Counted from the stretch's first letter, positions 1 through 13,334 are shown. The stretch: DNA of 64,000 nucleotides from an uncultured Pelagibacteraceae bacterium (GCA_902536765.1 CACAYM010000001.1:186001-250000); one strand, 5' to 3'. Notes: generated by a model not told the origin, from the sequence alone. Numbers and translations: made by a program.

Positions 1-365
1 CAATGAAGTTGGAATTAGCACAATATAGAGAAATGGCTGCATTTGCGCAATTTGGTTCTGATTTAGATGCATCAACACAAAAATTGTTAAATAGAGGATC
101 AAAATTAACAGAACTTTTAAAACAAAAACAATTCTCACCAATGACAGTTGCTGAACAAGTTGTCTCTGTATTTTGCGGTGTGAGAGGATATCTTGATGAT
201 ATTGATCAAAAAGATATATCTGATTTTGAAAATAAAATTCTGCAAAAATGTAAATCCGATAAACCAGAAATTTTAAATTCAATTTCAAGTTCAGGAAAAT
301 TAGAAGAAAATGCAGAAAAAATGCTAATTGATCTAATTAACGAATTTAAAAAGGGATTGAAGTAA
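1..365 (+). CDS. atpA: ATP synthase F1 subunit alpha, C-terminal part (5' truncated)
   Basis: C-terminal helical domain of the catalytic-core alpha subunit of F1Fo ATP synthase. The visible part carries the family-typical stretch LELAQYREMAAFAQFGSDLD followed by a helical tail. The frame is open at the window edge and the ATG at position 3 is an internal Met (alpha subunits have Met-Lys-Leu-Glu here), so the gene is cut by the window and is not a short gene. The stop is 2 bases before atpG, fitting the usual atpHAGDC order. The protein is a cytoplasmic-side membrane-associated subunit of the alpha3beta3 hexamer. Confidence 0.97.
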   Translation, partial: MKLELAQYREMAAFAQFGSDLDASTQKLLNRGSKLTELLKQKQFSPMTVAEQVVSVFCGVRGYLDDIDQKDISDFENKILQKCKSDKPEILNSISSSGKLEENAEKMLIDLINEFKKGLK

Positions 366-367
366 GT

Positions 368-2660
<2,293 letters not shown>

Positions 2661-2661
<1 letters not shown>

Positions 2662-3059
2662 TGAGTGAAGAATTTAAATTAGATATAGTAAATCCTGAAA
2701 AATCATTTCTAAGCAAAGAGGATGTTACGGAGGTTTTGATACCTGCTTATGAAGGAGATATGGGTATATTAAAAGATCATATTTCTATTATTTCGTTTCT
2801 AAAGCCAGGAATACTAAAAGTTTTTTCAAAGAGTGGAGAAGACAAATACTATGTTGAAGATGGTATAATAGAGTTTAAAGATAATACATTATCAATTTTA
2901 ACAAGTTCAATATTTAATCTAGACAAAATAGATAGACGCTATGTATCACAGTCATTAAGCGATACAGAAAAACTTTTAAGCAAAGAAGATTTAGACGACC
3001 AAAGAAGATTTTTAATATCTCAAAAAATCGATGTACTAAAATCTATAAGCTCTAATTAG
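2661..3059 (+). CDS. atpC: ATP synthase F1 subunit epsilon
   Basis: Rotor subunit that joins gamma to the c-ring and can inhibit ATP hydrolysis. It has 132 aa. The N-terminal beta-sandwich shows the typical PAYEGDMGILKDHISIISFLKPGIL, and a short helical C-terminal part follows. The start overlaps the atpD stop by one base. The last 8 bases overlap the convergent rppH gene with no room for a terminator hairpin, so the two transcripts must run into each other. Confidence 0.95.
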
Positions 3060-3531
3060 CAACTACTTTTTTTATCTCACTAGTAACTTTTTTGTAAACA
3101 TCTCTTTTAAAGTCAACTACAACATTAATTAATTGATCAATTTCTACCCATTTCCATTCTAGGAATTCAGGTTTTAGAGTGTTCACATTAATCTCATCGT
3201 CAGAACCATTAAATTTCATAATAAACCATTTTTGTTTTTGACCTTTAAATTTTCCTTTCCATATAATCCCTAAAAGATGATTCGGAAGTAGGTAGGTAAT
3301 AAAATTATCAATTTCTTTAATTAGCGTCACATTTTTAATACTTGTTTCCTCCCTAAGCTCTCTTATGGCCGCATCAAAATAATTTTCATTTTCATCTTTA
3401 CCCCCTTGAGGCATTTGCCAAAAATTTTTTGGATTATCAATTCTTTTTGCAACAAAAACTTTATTTTTTGAATTTAAAACTACTATCCCCACACCATCTC
3501 TTAGTGGTAGTTTTTGAAAATCGATTTTCAT
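3052..3531 (-). CDS. rppH: RNA pyrophosphohydrolase (Nudix)
   Basis: Nudix hydrolase of the RppH/YgdP type, which removes pyrophosphate from the 5' triphosphate end of mRNAs to trigger decay (family knowledge; it may also hydrolyse dinucleoside polyphosphates). The 159 aa show LRDGVGIVVLN, the FWQMPQGGKDENE region and the Nudix box in G-x5-E-x7-REETSI form (GGKDENENYFDAAIRELREE). It is the last gene of the rplU operon, 1 base after ctpA, and converges on atpC with an 8-base overlap. Confidence 0.9.
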   Translation of the reverse strand: MKIDFQKLPLRDGVGIVVLNSKNKVFVAKRIDNPKNFWQMPQGGKDENENYFDAAIRELREETSIKNVTLIKEIDNFITYLLPNHLLGIIWKGKFKGQKQKWFIMKFNGSDDEINVNTLKPEFLEWKWVEIDQLINVVVDFKRDVYKKVTSEIKKVVAN

Positions 3532-3532
3532 T

Positions 3533-4678
3533 TTAGCCGTTTAAAAGTTTTACAGCAAAGTCTAATTGATTATCACTTTCTGTATCAATTCTAAACTCAT
3601 CAGAGCTTTCAGATACCTCAATATCTGGGTCAACTCCAACTTCAGAAATTGAGACTCCAGATGGAAGATAATATTTTGAAATTGTTAATCTTATAGCTCC
3701 TTTGTTTTTTAGTGGAATAATTGATTGTACAGATCCTTTACCATACGTGGTCTCTCCAATAAGTATAGCTCTTTTATGATCTTTTAAAGCACCTGCTAAT
3801 ATTTCAGATGCGGAAGCTGAACCATTATTAATTAATACTACTAAAGTTTTTCCATTTAGTATGTCACCTTCATTTGCAAACCATTTTCTATTTTCATTTT
3901 CTTTTCTTGATTTAGTGGAAACAATTTCTCCATTTGAAAGAAAGAAATCAGAAATTTTTATCGCTTGAGAAAGTAATCCTCCAGGATTATTTCTTAAATC
4001 TAATATATATCCTTTTATATTTTTATCTTTGTTAAACTCTCTTATTTTTTTTCTTACTTGTGAACTACTATTTTCATTAAAAGCCGTTAATCTTATATAT
4101 CCAATATTTTTATCTATCTTTTTTGATTTAACAGACTGAATTTTTATTATTTTTCTTGTGATATTAAAAACTAAAGCTTTTCTTTCTCCTATTCTTCTAA
4201 CAGTAATTTCTATATCTGAACCAACAGGTCCTCTCATTAAATCCACTGCTTCAGTTAAAGTTTTACCTTGAACCTGATGTTCGTTTATTTTTACTATATA
4301 ATCTCCTGCTTTTACCCCAGCTTCATATGCTGGCGATTCGTCCAAAGGTGATATGACTTTCACAACACCAGCTTCCATGCTGACCTCAATACCTAAACCA
4401 CCAAATTCTCCACTTGTTTCAGTTCTCATGCTATCAAAACTCTCTGGAGACATATATGCTGAATAAGGGTCTAAAGATTGAAGTACACCATTTATTGCTG
4501 CATCCATAACTTCACTCTGATTAATTTCATCTACATATTCTTTATTAATTTTGTCAAGAACATCGCTAAAAATGTCAATTTTTTCGTAGATAGTGGTTTC
4601 GTCATTTGCACTATGTAAAGATTTTGAAAAGATAAATAATATTAAAAATAATAATCCAATTAATTTAAATAATCTCAT
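3533..4678 (-). CDS. ctpA: Carboxyl-terminal processing protease (S41)
   Basis: Periplasmic serine protease of family S41A, which processes or degrades envelope proteins from their C-termini. The 381 aa begin with a hydrophobic signal segment (residues 5-22), then the N-terminal cap. A PDZ domain (about 90-170) carries GGLGIEVSMEAG and AGVKAGDYIVKINE. The protease core (about 175-355) has LDLRNNPGGLL, the nucleophile region NNGSASASEILAGAL (Ser) and the general-base Lys in GETTYGKGSVQ. The start ATG overlaps the rsfS stop by 4 bases, which supports this start. Confidence 0.94.
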   Translation of the reverse strand: MRLFKLIGLLFLILFIFSKSLHSANDETTIYEKIDIFSDVLDKINKEYVDEINQSEVMDAAINGVLQSLDPYSAYMSPESFDSMRTETSGEFGGLGIEVSMEAGVVKVISPLDESPAYEAGVKAGDYIVKINEHQVQGKTLTEAVDLMRGPVGSDIEITVRRIGERKALVFNITRKIIKIQSVKSKKIDKNIGYIRLTAFNENSSSQVRKKIREFNKDKNIKGYILDLRNNPGGLLSQAIKISDFFLSNGEIVSTKSRKENENRKWFANEGDILNGKTLVVLINNGSASASEILAGALKDHKRAILIGETTYGKGSVQSIIPLKNKGAIRLTISKYYLPSGVSISEVGVDPDIEVSESSDEFRIDTESDNQLDFAVKLLNG

Positions 4679-5025
4679 ATAATTAATTTTTCTTTTGGAA
4701 TAAGTTCAGACCACATTTTCTCTAATTCGTAAAATTTTCTTTTTTCAGGATTAAAAATATGAATTATTATATCAATACCATCAATAAGCTTCCAGTCACT
4801 GCTTTCACTTCCTTCAATTTTACAATTTTTAATACCGCTTAATTTAATTTTGTTGACCACTTGTTCGGATAAGGCCTGAATATGTCTTGACGAAGTACCA
4901 CTAGCAATGATCATATAGTCTGCAATTGAACTTTTATTCTTCAAGTCAATGCTTACTATGTCTAAAGCTTTGTTGGTATCTAGTGTTTTTAAGATTAATG
5001 CTTTTAGGTTTGAAATTTTATCCAT
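4675..5025 (-). CDS. rsfS: Ribosomal silencing factor RsfS
   Basis: RsfS (Iojap/YbeB) binds L14 on the 50S subunit and blocks subunit joining when nutrients are short (family knowledge). The 116 aa carry the family core DYMIIASGTSSRHIQALSEQV and EGSESSDWKLIDGIDIIIHIF. The gene sits 18 bases after nadD and overlaps ctpA by 4 bases. The nadD-rsfS pairing is common in bacteria and supports both calls. Confidence 0.94.
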   Translation of the reverse strand: MDKISNLKALILKTLDTNKALDIVSIDLKNKSSIADYMIIASGTSSRHIQALSEQVVNKIKLSGIKNCKIEGSESSDWKLIDGIDIIIHIFNPEKRKFYELEKMWSELIPKEKLII

Positions 5026-5043
5026 TAATTATTATCTAGACTA

Positions 5044-5571
5044 TCAAATTTTTCTTAATTGAGAAGATGAAATATTTACTTTGTTGAATTTAATAAATCT
5101 TAACCTTTTTCTATCAATTTTTTTATAGGCTATAGATTTAAGACATTTTGTCTTATAATTTTCTCTATCAAAAACTAATATTTTACAAATTTTTGGGATT
5201 TCTTTCCAATTTTTCCATTTGTGAAAATTAATAAGATTATCTGCACCAATTATAAAATAAAAATCATTATTAATGTGCTTTCTACTCAAATATTTTATAT
5301 ATTTGTAGGCTCTATTAGATTTACATTTATTTTCTATGAAAATAACTTTTATAAATTTTTCTTTAATACTTAATTTTTTTGCCTGTGTTATTCTTCGAGA
5401 CAAACTATAGAAACTATTTTTTTTAAAGGGATTTTTTTTTGTTACAACCCAAAAAATATTTTTAAGATTAAATCTTTTTTTTGCTTCTTTAGAAATTTTA
5501 ATATGACCTTTGTGTGCTGGATCGAAACTGCCTCCTAAAATTCCAATTCTGTTATTCAATTTTTTATTCAA
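5044..5571 (-). CDS. nadD: Nicotinate-nucleotide adenylyltransferase
   Basis: Converts nicotinate mononucleotide plus ATP to deamido-NAD in NAD synthesis. The 175 aa show the nucleotidyltransferase start IGILGGSFDPAHKGHIKIS (HxGH motif), then FWVVTKKNPFKK, FIIGADNLINFHKWKNW, and the C-terminal ISSSQLR (the ISST-x-R signature). There is no ATG near the proper N-terminus. The best start is TTG at 5571, just after the proA stop, with a second TTG 4 codons in, so the exact start is uncertain. The identity is not in doubt. Confidence 0.92.
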   Translation of the reverse strand: MNKKLNNRIGILGGSFDPAHKGHIKISKEAKKRFNLKNIFWVVTKKNPFKKNSFYSLSRRITQAKKLSIKEKFIKVIFIENKCKSNRAYKYIKYLSRKHINNDFYFIIGADNLINFHKWKNWKEIPKICKILVFDRENYKTKCLKSIAYKKIDRKRLRFIKFNKVNISSSQLRKI

Positions 5572-5572
5572 T

Positions 5573-6822
5573 TTATTTTCTTATTTGTCCTGATCCAATA
5601 ACTTCATATTTATAGGATACTAATTGTCCTAATCCAACTGGACCTCTAGGTGGTAGGTTGTTCGTAGAAATTCCCACCTCTGCTCCAAAACCAAATTCGC
5701 CACCGTCAGCAAATTGAGTTGACGTATTTTGCATAGCTATTGAACTTTTTACATTCTTTAAAAAAACTTTGGATGTTTTTTTATTTTTGCAAATAATTGC
5801 ATCTGTATGCTGTGTTCCATATTTATTTATATGATTGATAGCTTCCATTACATTTTTGACTGATTTAATAGATACCTTTGAAGCTAAATATTCAGTCATC
5901 CAATCCTTTTCGGATGCTAAAAAACTTTTTCCCTTATAAACTTTTCTAATTTTTTTATCTGTATAAACCTCACATCCATTATTCTCAAGTTTTGTTATTA
6001 ATAATTTAGAAAATTTTTTAATTAATTTATCATTTAATAAAATAGTTTCTGTTGCACCACAAATTGCCGTATTTCTCATCTTGGCATTTAAAACTATTTT
6101 TAAAGCCATTTTTAAATTCGCACTTCTGTCTATGTAGGTATGACACAGACCTTCGAGGTGTCCGATAACTGGCAGTGTTGAGGTATCTTGAACTTTTTTA
6201 ACTAAGCTTTTTCCACCTCTTGGGATTATTATATCAATATATTTTTTCATTTTAGATAGCATGTGGTCTACGACCTTTCTACTTCTAATATCGACAAATT
6301 GAACGAAATTCGGGTCAATTTTATAAAATTTTAAAGATTTTCTAAATAGATTGGATAAAATTTTATTGGTAAAATAAGCTTCAGAGCCTCCTTTTAAAAT
6401 AACAGAATTACCTGATTTAAAGCACAAGCACGAAACATCAGAGGTAACATTTGGTCTACTTTCATAAATCACTCCTATTACTCCTATTGGAACTGAAACT
6501 TTTTTAATTCTTAATCCGTTTGGTCTTTTCCACTGCTCTAATATTCTGTCAGTCGGATCTTTTAATTTTGATATTGAATTGATTGAACTTACAATGGCTC
6601 TAAGTTTTTTTGTATTTAATTCTAATCTAGAAATAAAATTATCTTTTAATCCAATCTTTTTTGCGTAATCAATATCTTTTTTATTTTGTAAAAATATAGA
6701 TTTTTCGTTTTTTTGAATTAAGAATGCGTAATGCTTCAAAACTTTATTTTTCAACTCGTTTTTGACCTTGTTCTCAAAAGCCTTTTTGGATTTTCTTCCA
6801 ATTATTTCAAAATATCTTTTTA

Positions 6823-6826
<4 letters not shown>
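5573..6826 (-). CDS. proA: Glutamate-5-semialdehyde dehydrogenase (gamma-glutamyl phosphate reductase)
   Basis: Second step of proline synthesis: NADPH-dependent reduction of glutamyl-5-phosphate to glutamate semialdehyde. The 417 aa of the ALDH fold contain GVIGVIYESRPNVTSDVSCL, LKGGSEAYFTN, the catalytic Cys in MRNTAICGATETIL, and FADGGEFGFGAEVGISTN near the C-terminus. Its ATG overlaps the proB stop by 4 bases (ATGA). proB-proA order and coupling fit a channelled, unstable intermediate. Confidence 0.97.
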
Positions 6827-8933
<2,107 letters not shown>

Positions 8934-8934
8934 A

Positions 8935-9189
8935 TTAATTGGGCTTTACAGATACAAAAGTTCTATCTGATTTTGTTTTTTTGAATTCAACAGTTCCTTT
9001 AATTTTTGAAAAAATTGAATGATCTTTTCCCATTCCGACATGTTCTCCAGGAAATATTTTTGTACCTCTTTGTCTTACAATTATATTACCCGGAATGACT
9101 TTTTGACCTGCATAAATTTTGACACCAAGTCTTCTACCAGCACTATCTCTTCCGTTTCTTGACGATCCACCTGCTTTTTTTGTTGCCAT
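8935..9189 (-). CDS. rpmA: 50S ribosomal protein L27
   Basis: Large-subunit protein whose N-terminal tail reaches the peptidyl-transferase centre. The 84 aa start [20 protein letters not shown] with the standard [20 protein letters not shown] core and GVGRDHTIF-like motif (here [14 protein letters not shown]). There is no Firmicutes-style N-terminal extension. It is 16 bases after rplU in the conserved rplU-rpmA-obgE order. Confidence 0.98.
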   Translation of the reverse strand: MATKKAGGSSRNGRDSAGRRLGVKIYAGQKVIPGNIIVRQRGTKIFPGEHVGMGKDHSIFSKIKGTVEFKKTKSDRTFVSVKPN

Positions 9190-9205
9190 ATTTTATTCCG
9201 TATAT

Positions 9206-9595
9206 TTACTTCTTAGCTTCTTCTTTTTTAGTTTTTTCTTTGACTACTTTTTTATATTTTTCAGCTTCTGATAATACTTTACCATCTTTAGCATATATCT
9301 TACTTATTCTTACTAATGTAAATTCCTGTCTATGTCCATTTTTCCTTCTTGAATTTTTTCTTCTTCTCTTCTTGAAAACTAAAACAGTTCTATTTTTACC
9401 ATTTTTTAAAATCTCAGCCTCAACTTTTGCACCTTCAATTTTAGGTGAACCAACTTCTGCATTTTTTTCATCTCCATAAGCCAAAATATTCTTAAACTCA
9501 ACTTTATCTTTTTCGATCAATTTCTCAACTTTAAGAATTTCTCCAGCTTTAACTTTATACTGTTTTCCACCTGTTTGTATTATTGCAAATGACAT
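9206..9595 (-). CDS. rplU: 50S ribosomal protein L21
   Basis: 23S-rRNA-binding large-subunit protein. Residues 1-102 match the family (FAIIQTGGKQYKVKAGEIL, then KRRRKNSRRKNGHRQEFTLV). A Lys/Glu-rich C-terminal extension (about residues 108-129, ending KEKTKKEEAKK) makes it 129 aa, longer than the usual 103. Such basic tails are common in alphaproteobacteria. It is the first gene of the long minus-strand operon with a clear promoter upstream. Confidence 0.97.
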   Translation of the reverse strand: MSFAIIQTGGKQYKVKAGEILKVEKLIEKDKVEFKNILAYGDEKNAEVGSPKIEGAKVEAEILKNGKNRTVLVFKKRRRKNSRRKNGHRQEFTLVRISKIYAKDGKVLSEAEKYKKVVKEKTKKEEAKK

Positions 9596-9619
9596 AAATT
9601 TTATCCTAAATAATGCTGC

Positions 9620-9647
9620 AATATAGATCTAACCTACTTTTAGTCAA
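9620..9647 (-). promoter_or_regulatory. Promoter for the rplU-rpmA-obgE-proBA operon
   Basis: On the minus strand TTGACT (complement of 9642-9647) and TATATT (complement of 9620-9625) are separated by 16 bases, a near-consensus sigma70 promoter 25 bases ahead of the rplU ATG. Only 10 bases separate its -35 from the gloB stop and no terminator is visible, so read-through from metX-metW-gloB is also possible. Confidence 0.6.
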
Positions 9648-9657
9648 GATATATCGT

Positions 9658-10377
9658 TTAAAAATTGTCCTTTAAATCCCGTAATTTTGAAAATTCCTTT
9701 AAGTTTTTTGCTCTTAAAAAAATATTACAATTTAATTCATCTTTTATTGAAGTTGGTACACTAGGAAGTCCATTATTTAATTTTTTTTTAATATCAATAA
9801 TTTTTCTGTTTAGTTCAGGATTATTTTCATCAAATTTGTTGCAAAAAATAGAATTATTTAATGTATATTCGTGTCCAAAATATACTTTTGTCACGGGAGG
9901 CAAACTTTTTAATTTTGTTAATGAATTGAACATATCCTCATGACTTCCCTCAAAAACTCTTCCACATCCTAAAGAGAATAATGTGTCTCCAGTAAAGACT
10001 ATTTTTTCATTAAAAAAATAAAAACAGATATGTCCTAAAGTATGTCCTGGAACGTGAATAACTTTAAATTCAAATAAATCATCTTTCCAAACTTGACCAT
10101 CGTTCAAAAATATATCAATCTTAGGAATTCTTTCTCTATCATGTTTAGAAGCAAGAATTTTCGCATTAAACTTATCTTTTAAAATTTTGTTACCACCAAT
10201 ATGATCCCCGTGATGATGGGTGTTTAGTATATATTTTAAATTTATTTTATTTTCCTCGATATATTTCAAAACTGGTTTGGCTTCTCCTGGATCAATTATA
10301 CATGCATCAGAATTTTTTTCGTTAATCAACAAATATGAAAAGTTATCTTGAAGGCATTTGATTATTTCTATTTTCAT
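9658..10377 (-). CDS. gloB: Hydroxyacylglutathione hydrolase (glyoxalase II)
   Basis: Metallo-beta-lactamase-fold hydrolase releasing D-lactate and glutathione from S-lactoylglutathione. It shows the THHHGDHIGG metal motif, VPGHTLGHICFY, FTGDTLFSLGCGRVFEG and FGHEYTLNN, all diagnostic of GloB, plus the C-terminal substrate domain. I chose ATG at 10377, preceded by GGAG about 8 bases upstream; an upstream TTG at 10395 would add 6 residues inside metW and is unlikely. The gene starts one base after the metW stop. The product is 239 aa. Confidence 0.93.
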   Translation of the reverse strand: MKIEIIKCLQDNFSYLLINEKNSDACIIDPGEAKPVLKYIEENKINLKYILNTHHHGDHIGGNKILKDKFNAKILASKHDRERIPKIDIFLNDGQVWKDDLFEFKVIHVPGHTLGHICFYFFNEKIVFTGDTLFSLGCGRVFEGSHEDMFNSLTKLKSLPPVTKVYFGHEYTLNNSIFCNKFDENNPELNRKIIDIKKKLNNGLPSVPTSIKDELNCNIFLRAKNLKEFSKLRDLKDNF

Positions 10378-10378
10378 T

Positions 10379-10933
10379 TTACTTCTCCAATACAAAAATT
10401 CCTAATTCAGAGAAAAAATTATGAAACTTCAAATTTTTTAAATTAATTTTAATATCCCTTTTTTTACAATAATTTTCGAAATCTTTAATGGTGCACATGT
10501 GTAAGTTTGGAGTGTTGTACCATTCATTTGGTAAGTTTTCAGTAATTGGCATTGTACCTTTAAAAAGTAAATGCAATCTAACTTTCCAATGTCCAAAATT
10601 AGGAATTGATACTATTGCTTTTTTTCCAATTCTTAGTAATTCATTCAATACATTTTCTGGATCTAAGAAAGCCTGTAAAGTTTGACTGAGAATTACAAAA
10701 TCGAAAGAACCATCCGGAAATTGCTTTAAATCTTTTTCTGCATTACCCTCGATGACTGTTAGACCTTTCTCTACACACTTTTGGACATTTGATTTTGATA
10801 ACTCAATTCCTCTAATATCTTTGCTAATATTTTCTGTAATATATTTCATAAGATCGCCATTTCCACATCCAACATCTAAAATTTTGGAGTTTTGAGTTAC
10901 CAATTTTGCAATATTATAAAATTCTTTTTTCAT
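10379..10933 (-). CDS. metW: Methionine biosynthesis protein MetW
   Basis: SAM-methyltransferase-fold protein always found beside metX in proteobacteria. It is thought to support MetX activity or homoserine acylation; its exact role varies between studies. The 184 aa contain the motif I loop ILDVGCGNGDLM, RGIELSKSNVQKC, FDFVILSQTLQAF and SIPNFGHWKVRLHLLF, which are typical of MetW. Its ATG overlaps the metX stop by 4 bases. Confidence 0.95.
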   Translation of the reverse strand: MKKEFYNIAKLVTQNSKILDVGCGNGDLMKYITENISKDIRGIELSKSNVQKCVEKGLTVIEGNAEKDLKQFPDGSFDFVILSQTLQAFLDPENVLNELLRIGKKAIVSIPNFGHWKVRLHLLFKGTMPITENLPNEWYNTPNLHMCTIKDFENYCKKRDIKINLKNLKFHNFFSELGIFVLEK

Positions 10934-12051
10934 CTAATTTGTTTATAGGAGGTATTTAAAAAACTTTTGACAGTATTTAAAAAATCTTGGACATCAAGTA
11001 AAAAAGAATCATGACCTTTATCTGAAGAAATTTCGACAAATCCAACATTTTTACCAATAGCATTTAGGGCAATTACGATATCTCTATTTTCAGAAGTCGG
11101 GTAAAGCCAATCTGATGTAAACGATATAATAAAAAACTTAGTGTTACTTTTCTCGAAAGCTTTTGATAAATTTCCACTAAATTTTTTTGTTAAGTCAAAA
11201 TAATCCATAGCTCTTGTAATATACAAATAGCTATTCGCATCAAATCTATCAACAAAAACTGATCCCTGATATCTTAAATAACTTTCTATTTGAAAATCAG
11301 CATCAAAACTAAATTTTAGATCGTCTCTCTCTTGCAATTTTCTCCCAAATTTTTCTTGCAGTCCTGCTTTGGATAAATAAGTAATATGAGCTGCCATTCT
11401 TGCAACAGCAAGCCCTTTATCTGGTTGTTTATTTTGTTCTTCATAAAATCCATCTTGCCAATTTCTATCGGCCATTATTGATTGTCTGCCAAGTTCATTT
11501 AGAGCTATATTTTGAGCTGAATGACTTGCAGTGCAAGCAATTGGAATTGCAGTAAGAGATTTATTTGGAAAGTTGGATACAAACTGAAGTACCTGCATTC
11601 CTCCCATAGATCCTCCAATAACACTGAATAATTTTTCAATTTTAAAATAATCTAAGAGATTATATTGAGCATTAACCATGTCATTAATTGTGATAACTGG
11701 AAAGTTTGTACCATAAGGTTTTTTTGTGTCAGGATTAATATCACTTGGACCGAAAGAACCCATGCATCCACCTATAACGTTCGAAGCAATTACAAAATAT
11801 TTATCAGTATCAATCGCCTTTCCAGGTCCAAGAGCATAATTCCACCAACCATCTTTTTTTGTAATTGGATTAATTCCGGATGCAAATTGATCTCCAGTCA
11901 AAGCATGAAAAATCATTATAGCATTACTCCTGTCACCGTTTAATTTGCCATAAGTTTCATATGCTAATGGGTAATTATTAATTGTTTGTCCACAATCTAA
12001 TTTTAAGGGTTTTTCAACAATTATTTTCTTTATATCTTTAAATTTGTTCAT
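10930..12051 (-). CDS. metX: Homoserine O-acetyltransferase
   Basis: Alpha/beta-hydrolase-fold acyltransferase that activates homoserine for methionine synthesis by direct sulfhydrylation. In some bacteria the acyl donor is succinyl-CoA, which sequence alone does not settle. The 373 aa carry NAIMIFHALTGDQFASG, WWNYALGPGKAIDTDKYF, the nucleophile elbow VIGGSMGGMQVLQ (Ser), the catalytic Asp in FTSDWLYPT and the His in DKGHDSFLLD. It heads metX-metW-gloB and is controlled by a SAM-II riboswitch just upstream (separate entry). Confidence 0.96.
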   Translation of the reverse strand: MNKFKDIKKIIVEKPLKLDCGQTINNYPLAYETYGKLNGDRSNAIMIFHALTGDQFASGINPITKKDGWWNYALGPGKAIDTDKYFVIASNVIGGCMGSFGPSDINPDTKKPYGTNFPVITINDMVNAQYNLLDYFKIEKLFSVIGGSMGGMQVLQFVSNFPNKSLTAIPIACTASHSAQNIALNELGRQSIMADRNWQDGFYEEQNKQPDKGLAVARMAAHITYLSKAGLQEKFGRKLQERDDLKFSFDADFQIESYLRYQGSVFVDRFDANSYLYITRAMDYFDLTKKFSGNLSKAFEKSNTKFFIISFTSDWLYPTSENRDIVIALNAIGKNVGFVEISSDKGHDSFLLDVQDFLNTVKSFLNTSYKQIR

Positions 12052-12082
12052 ATTTAAATGCTGATGAATTGGAGAAAAAAAA

Positions 12083-12134
12083 CTTATTTAGCGGTTTTTT
12101 TTAAGCGCTCGCAATTCAGTTTAAATCAGCGCAA
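12083..12134 (-). ncRNA. SAM-II riboswitch upstream of metX
   Basis: The minus strand reads TTGCGCTGATTTAA, a short linker, TTGCGAGCGCTT, an A-run and CCGCTAAATAAG. This matches the SAM-II core I remember from the marine metX riboswitch: CGCGCTGATTTAA, TTGCAAGCGCG, GCTAAA. P1 forms from GCGCT with AGCGC, and the GCTAAA segment is the conserved pseudoknot strand. It lies between a promoter and metX, the classic SAM-II target in alphaproteobacteria, so high SAM should lower metX-metW expression. Its 3' end is about 31 bases from the ATG, more than usual, and no strong Shine-Dalgarno is seen there. Confidence 0.9.
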
Positions 12135-12138
12135 GCTG

Positions 12139-12167
12139 TTAATACATTATAGAATTTTATATGTCAA
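12139..12167 (-). promoter_or_regulatory. Promoter for metX-metW (sigma70 type)
   Basis: On the minus strand a perfect -35 TTGACA (complement of 12162-12167) is followed after 17 bases by TATTAA (complement of 12139-12144). The expected transcript start, near 12132, coincides with the first base-paired nucleotides of the SAM-II riboswitch, so promoter and aptamer positions support each other. An internal TATAAT only 10 bases after the -35 is too close to be its partner. Confidence 0.65.
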
Positions 12168-12242
12168 ATTTTTACAGGAATTTTACTTATTTAATTTAAA
12201 TAAATTATAATTTAACTATATATACCAGAAAAATATAAAATT

Positions 12243-13334
12243 ATGAAATTAGCCAAATTTAAAAAACTTAAATTTCAATCTTATAAGCCAGGAAAATACG
12301 AAATTCCAAATTTAAAAGAAACTAGAAAAATAATAAAATTATCCGCTAACGAGTCTGCGTTAGGCGCAAGTCCAAAAGTGAAAGCAATCTTAAGAAAAAA
12401 TGTAAGCACTTCAAAATACCCAGATTACACCTCTAAATTATTAAGAAAACAAATTTCAAATAAATTTAATTGTGATGCCAACAAAGTAATTTGTGGATCT
12501 GGGTCTGATGAGATTATTCAAATGCTATGTCAATTATTTTTAAGTAAAGGTGATCAAGTAATTGTTCCAGAATTTAGTTTTTTAATGTACAGAATTTATT
12601 CATCTATTTCCGGTGCTAAAGTAGTTTTTTCAAAAGAGAAAAATTTAAAAATTTCGATAGATAATATAATTAATAAAGTGAATAAAAAAACAAAAATAGT
12701 TTTTTTAGCAAATCCTAATAATCCTACAGGTACATATCTTTACAGAAATGAATTAATTAATTTAAGAAAAAAATTAAGAAAGGATATTTTGTTAGTAATT
12801 GATGATGCATATTATGAATATATGAAGGATAATAAATATGCGTCAGGATTAAAGATTTTTAAAAATTCAAAAAATGTTTTCATACTAAGAACATTTTCGA
12901 AAATCTATGGACTAGCAGCTTTAAGAATTGGATGGGGTTATGGAGATAAAAAAATAATTCAAGCTTTGAATTTTATTAAACCACCATTTAATGTTAATGA
13001 AATTGCGCAGCTGTGTGCAATTGAGGCTTTAAAAGATAATAAATTTATTAATAAATCAATTAAACATAACTTATATTGGAGTAAAAAAATAAAAAAAAGT
13101 CTGGAAGAGTTTGATATTTACTCAAATAAAATAAGTGCAAATTTTCTTTTACTTAATTTTAATCGTTGTAAATTTTCAGCTATTTCAATTGAAAAAAAAT
13201 TAGAAAGTAAAGGAATTATACTTAGAGAAATGAATACTTACGGAATTGATAACCATTTGAGATTAACTATTGGAAACAGTGTGGAAAATAAATTGTTTCT
13301 CAAAGAGATAAAACAAATATTTAAAAATGTTTAA
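12243..13334 (+). CDS. hisC: Histidinol-phosphate aminotransferase
   Basis: PLP-dependent class I/II aminotransferase (363 aa). Seen: KLSANESALGASPK, the phosphate-cup GSGSDEII, NPNNPTGTYL, VIDDAYYEYM, and the PLP lysine in RTFSKIYGLAALRIGWGYG. The family converts imidazole-acetol phosphate to histidinol phosphate, and many members also transaminate aromatic keto acids. It overlaps tyrC by 8 bases, so a role as aromatic aminotransferase in tyrosine/phenylalanine synthesis is plausible alongside or instead of histidine synthesis. Confidence 0.9.
   Translation: MKLAKFKKLKFQSYKPGKYEIPNLKETRKIIKLSANESALGASPKVKAILRKNVSTSKYPDYTSKLLRKQISNKFNCDANKVICGSGSDEIIQMLCQLFLSKGDQVIVPEFSFLMYRIYSSISGAKVVFSKEKNLKISIDNIINKVNKKTKIVFLANPNNPTGTYLYRNELINLRKKLRKDILLVIDDAYYEYMKDNKYASGLKIFKNSKNVFILRTFSKIYGLAALRIGWGYGDKKIIQALNFIKPPFNVNEIAQLCAIEALKDNKFINKSIKHNLYWSKKIKKSLEEFDIYSNKISANFLLLNFNRCKFSAISIEKKLESKGIILREMNTYGIDNHLRLTIGNSVENKLFLKEIKQIFKNV

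Noticed and set aside
9159..9479. 106-codon plus-strand frame rich in Phe/Leu
   Set aside because: Antisense to rplU and overlapping rpmA; hydrophobic composition comes from complementing Lys-rich codons.
12151..12167. TATAAT 10 bases after the metX TTGACA
   Set aside because: A 10-base spacer is too short for sigma70; the same -35 has a 17-base partner TATTAA that places the start at the riboswitch.
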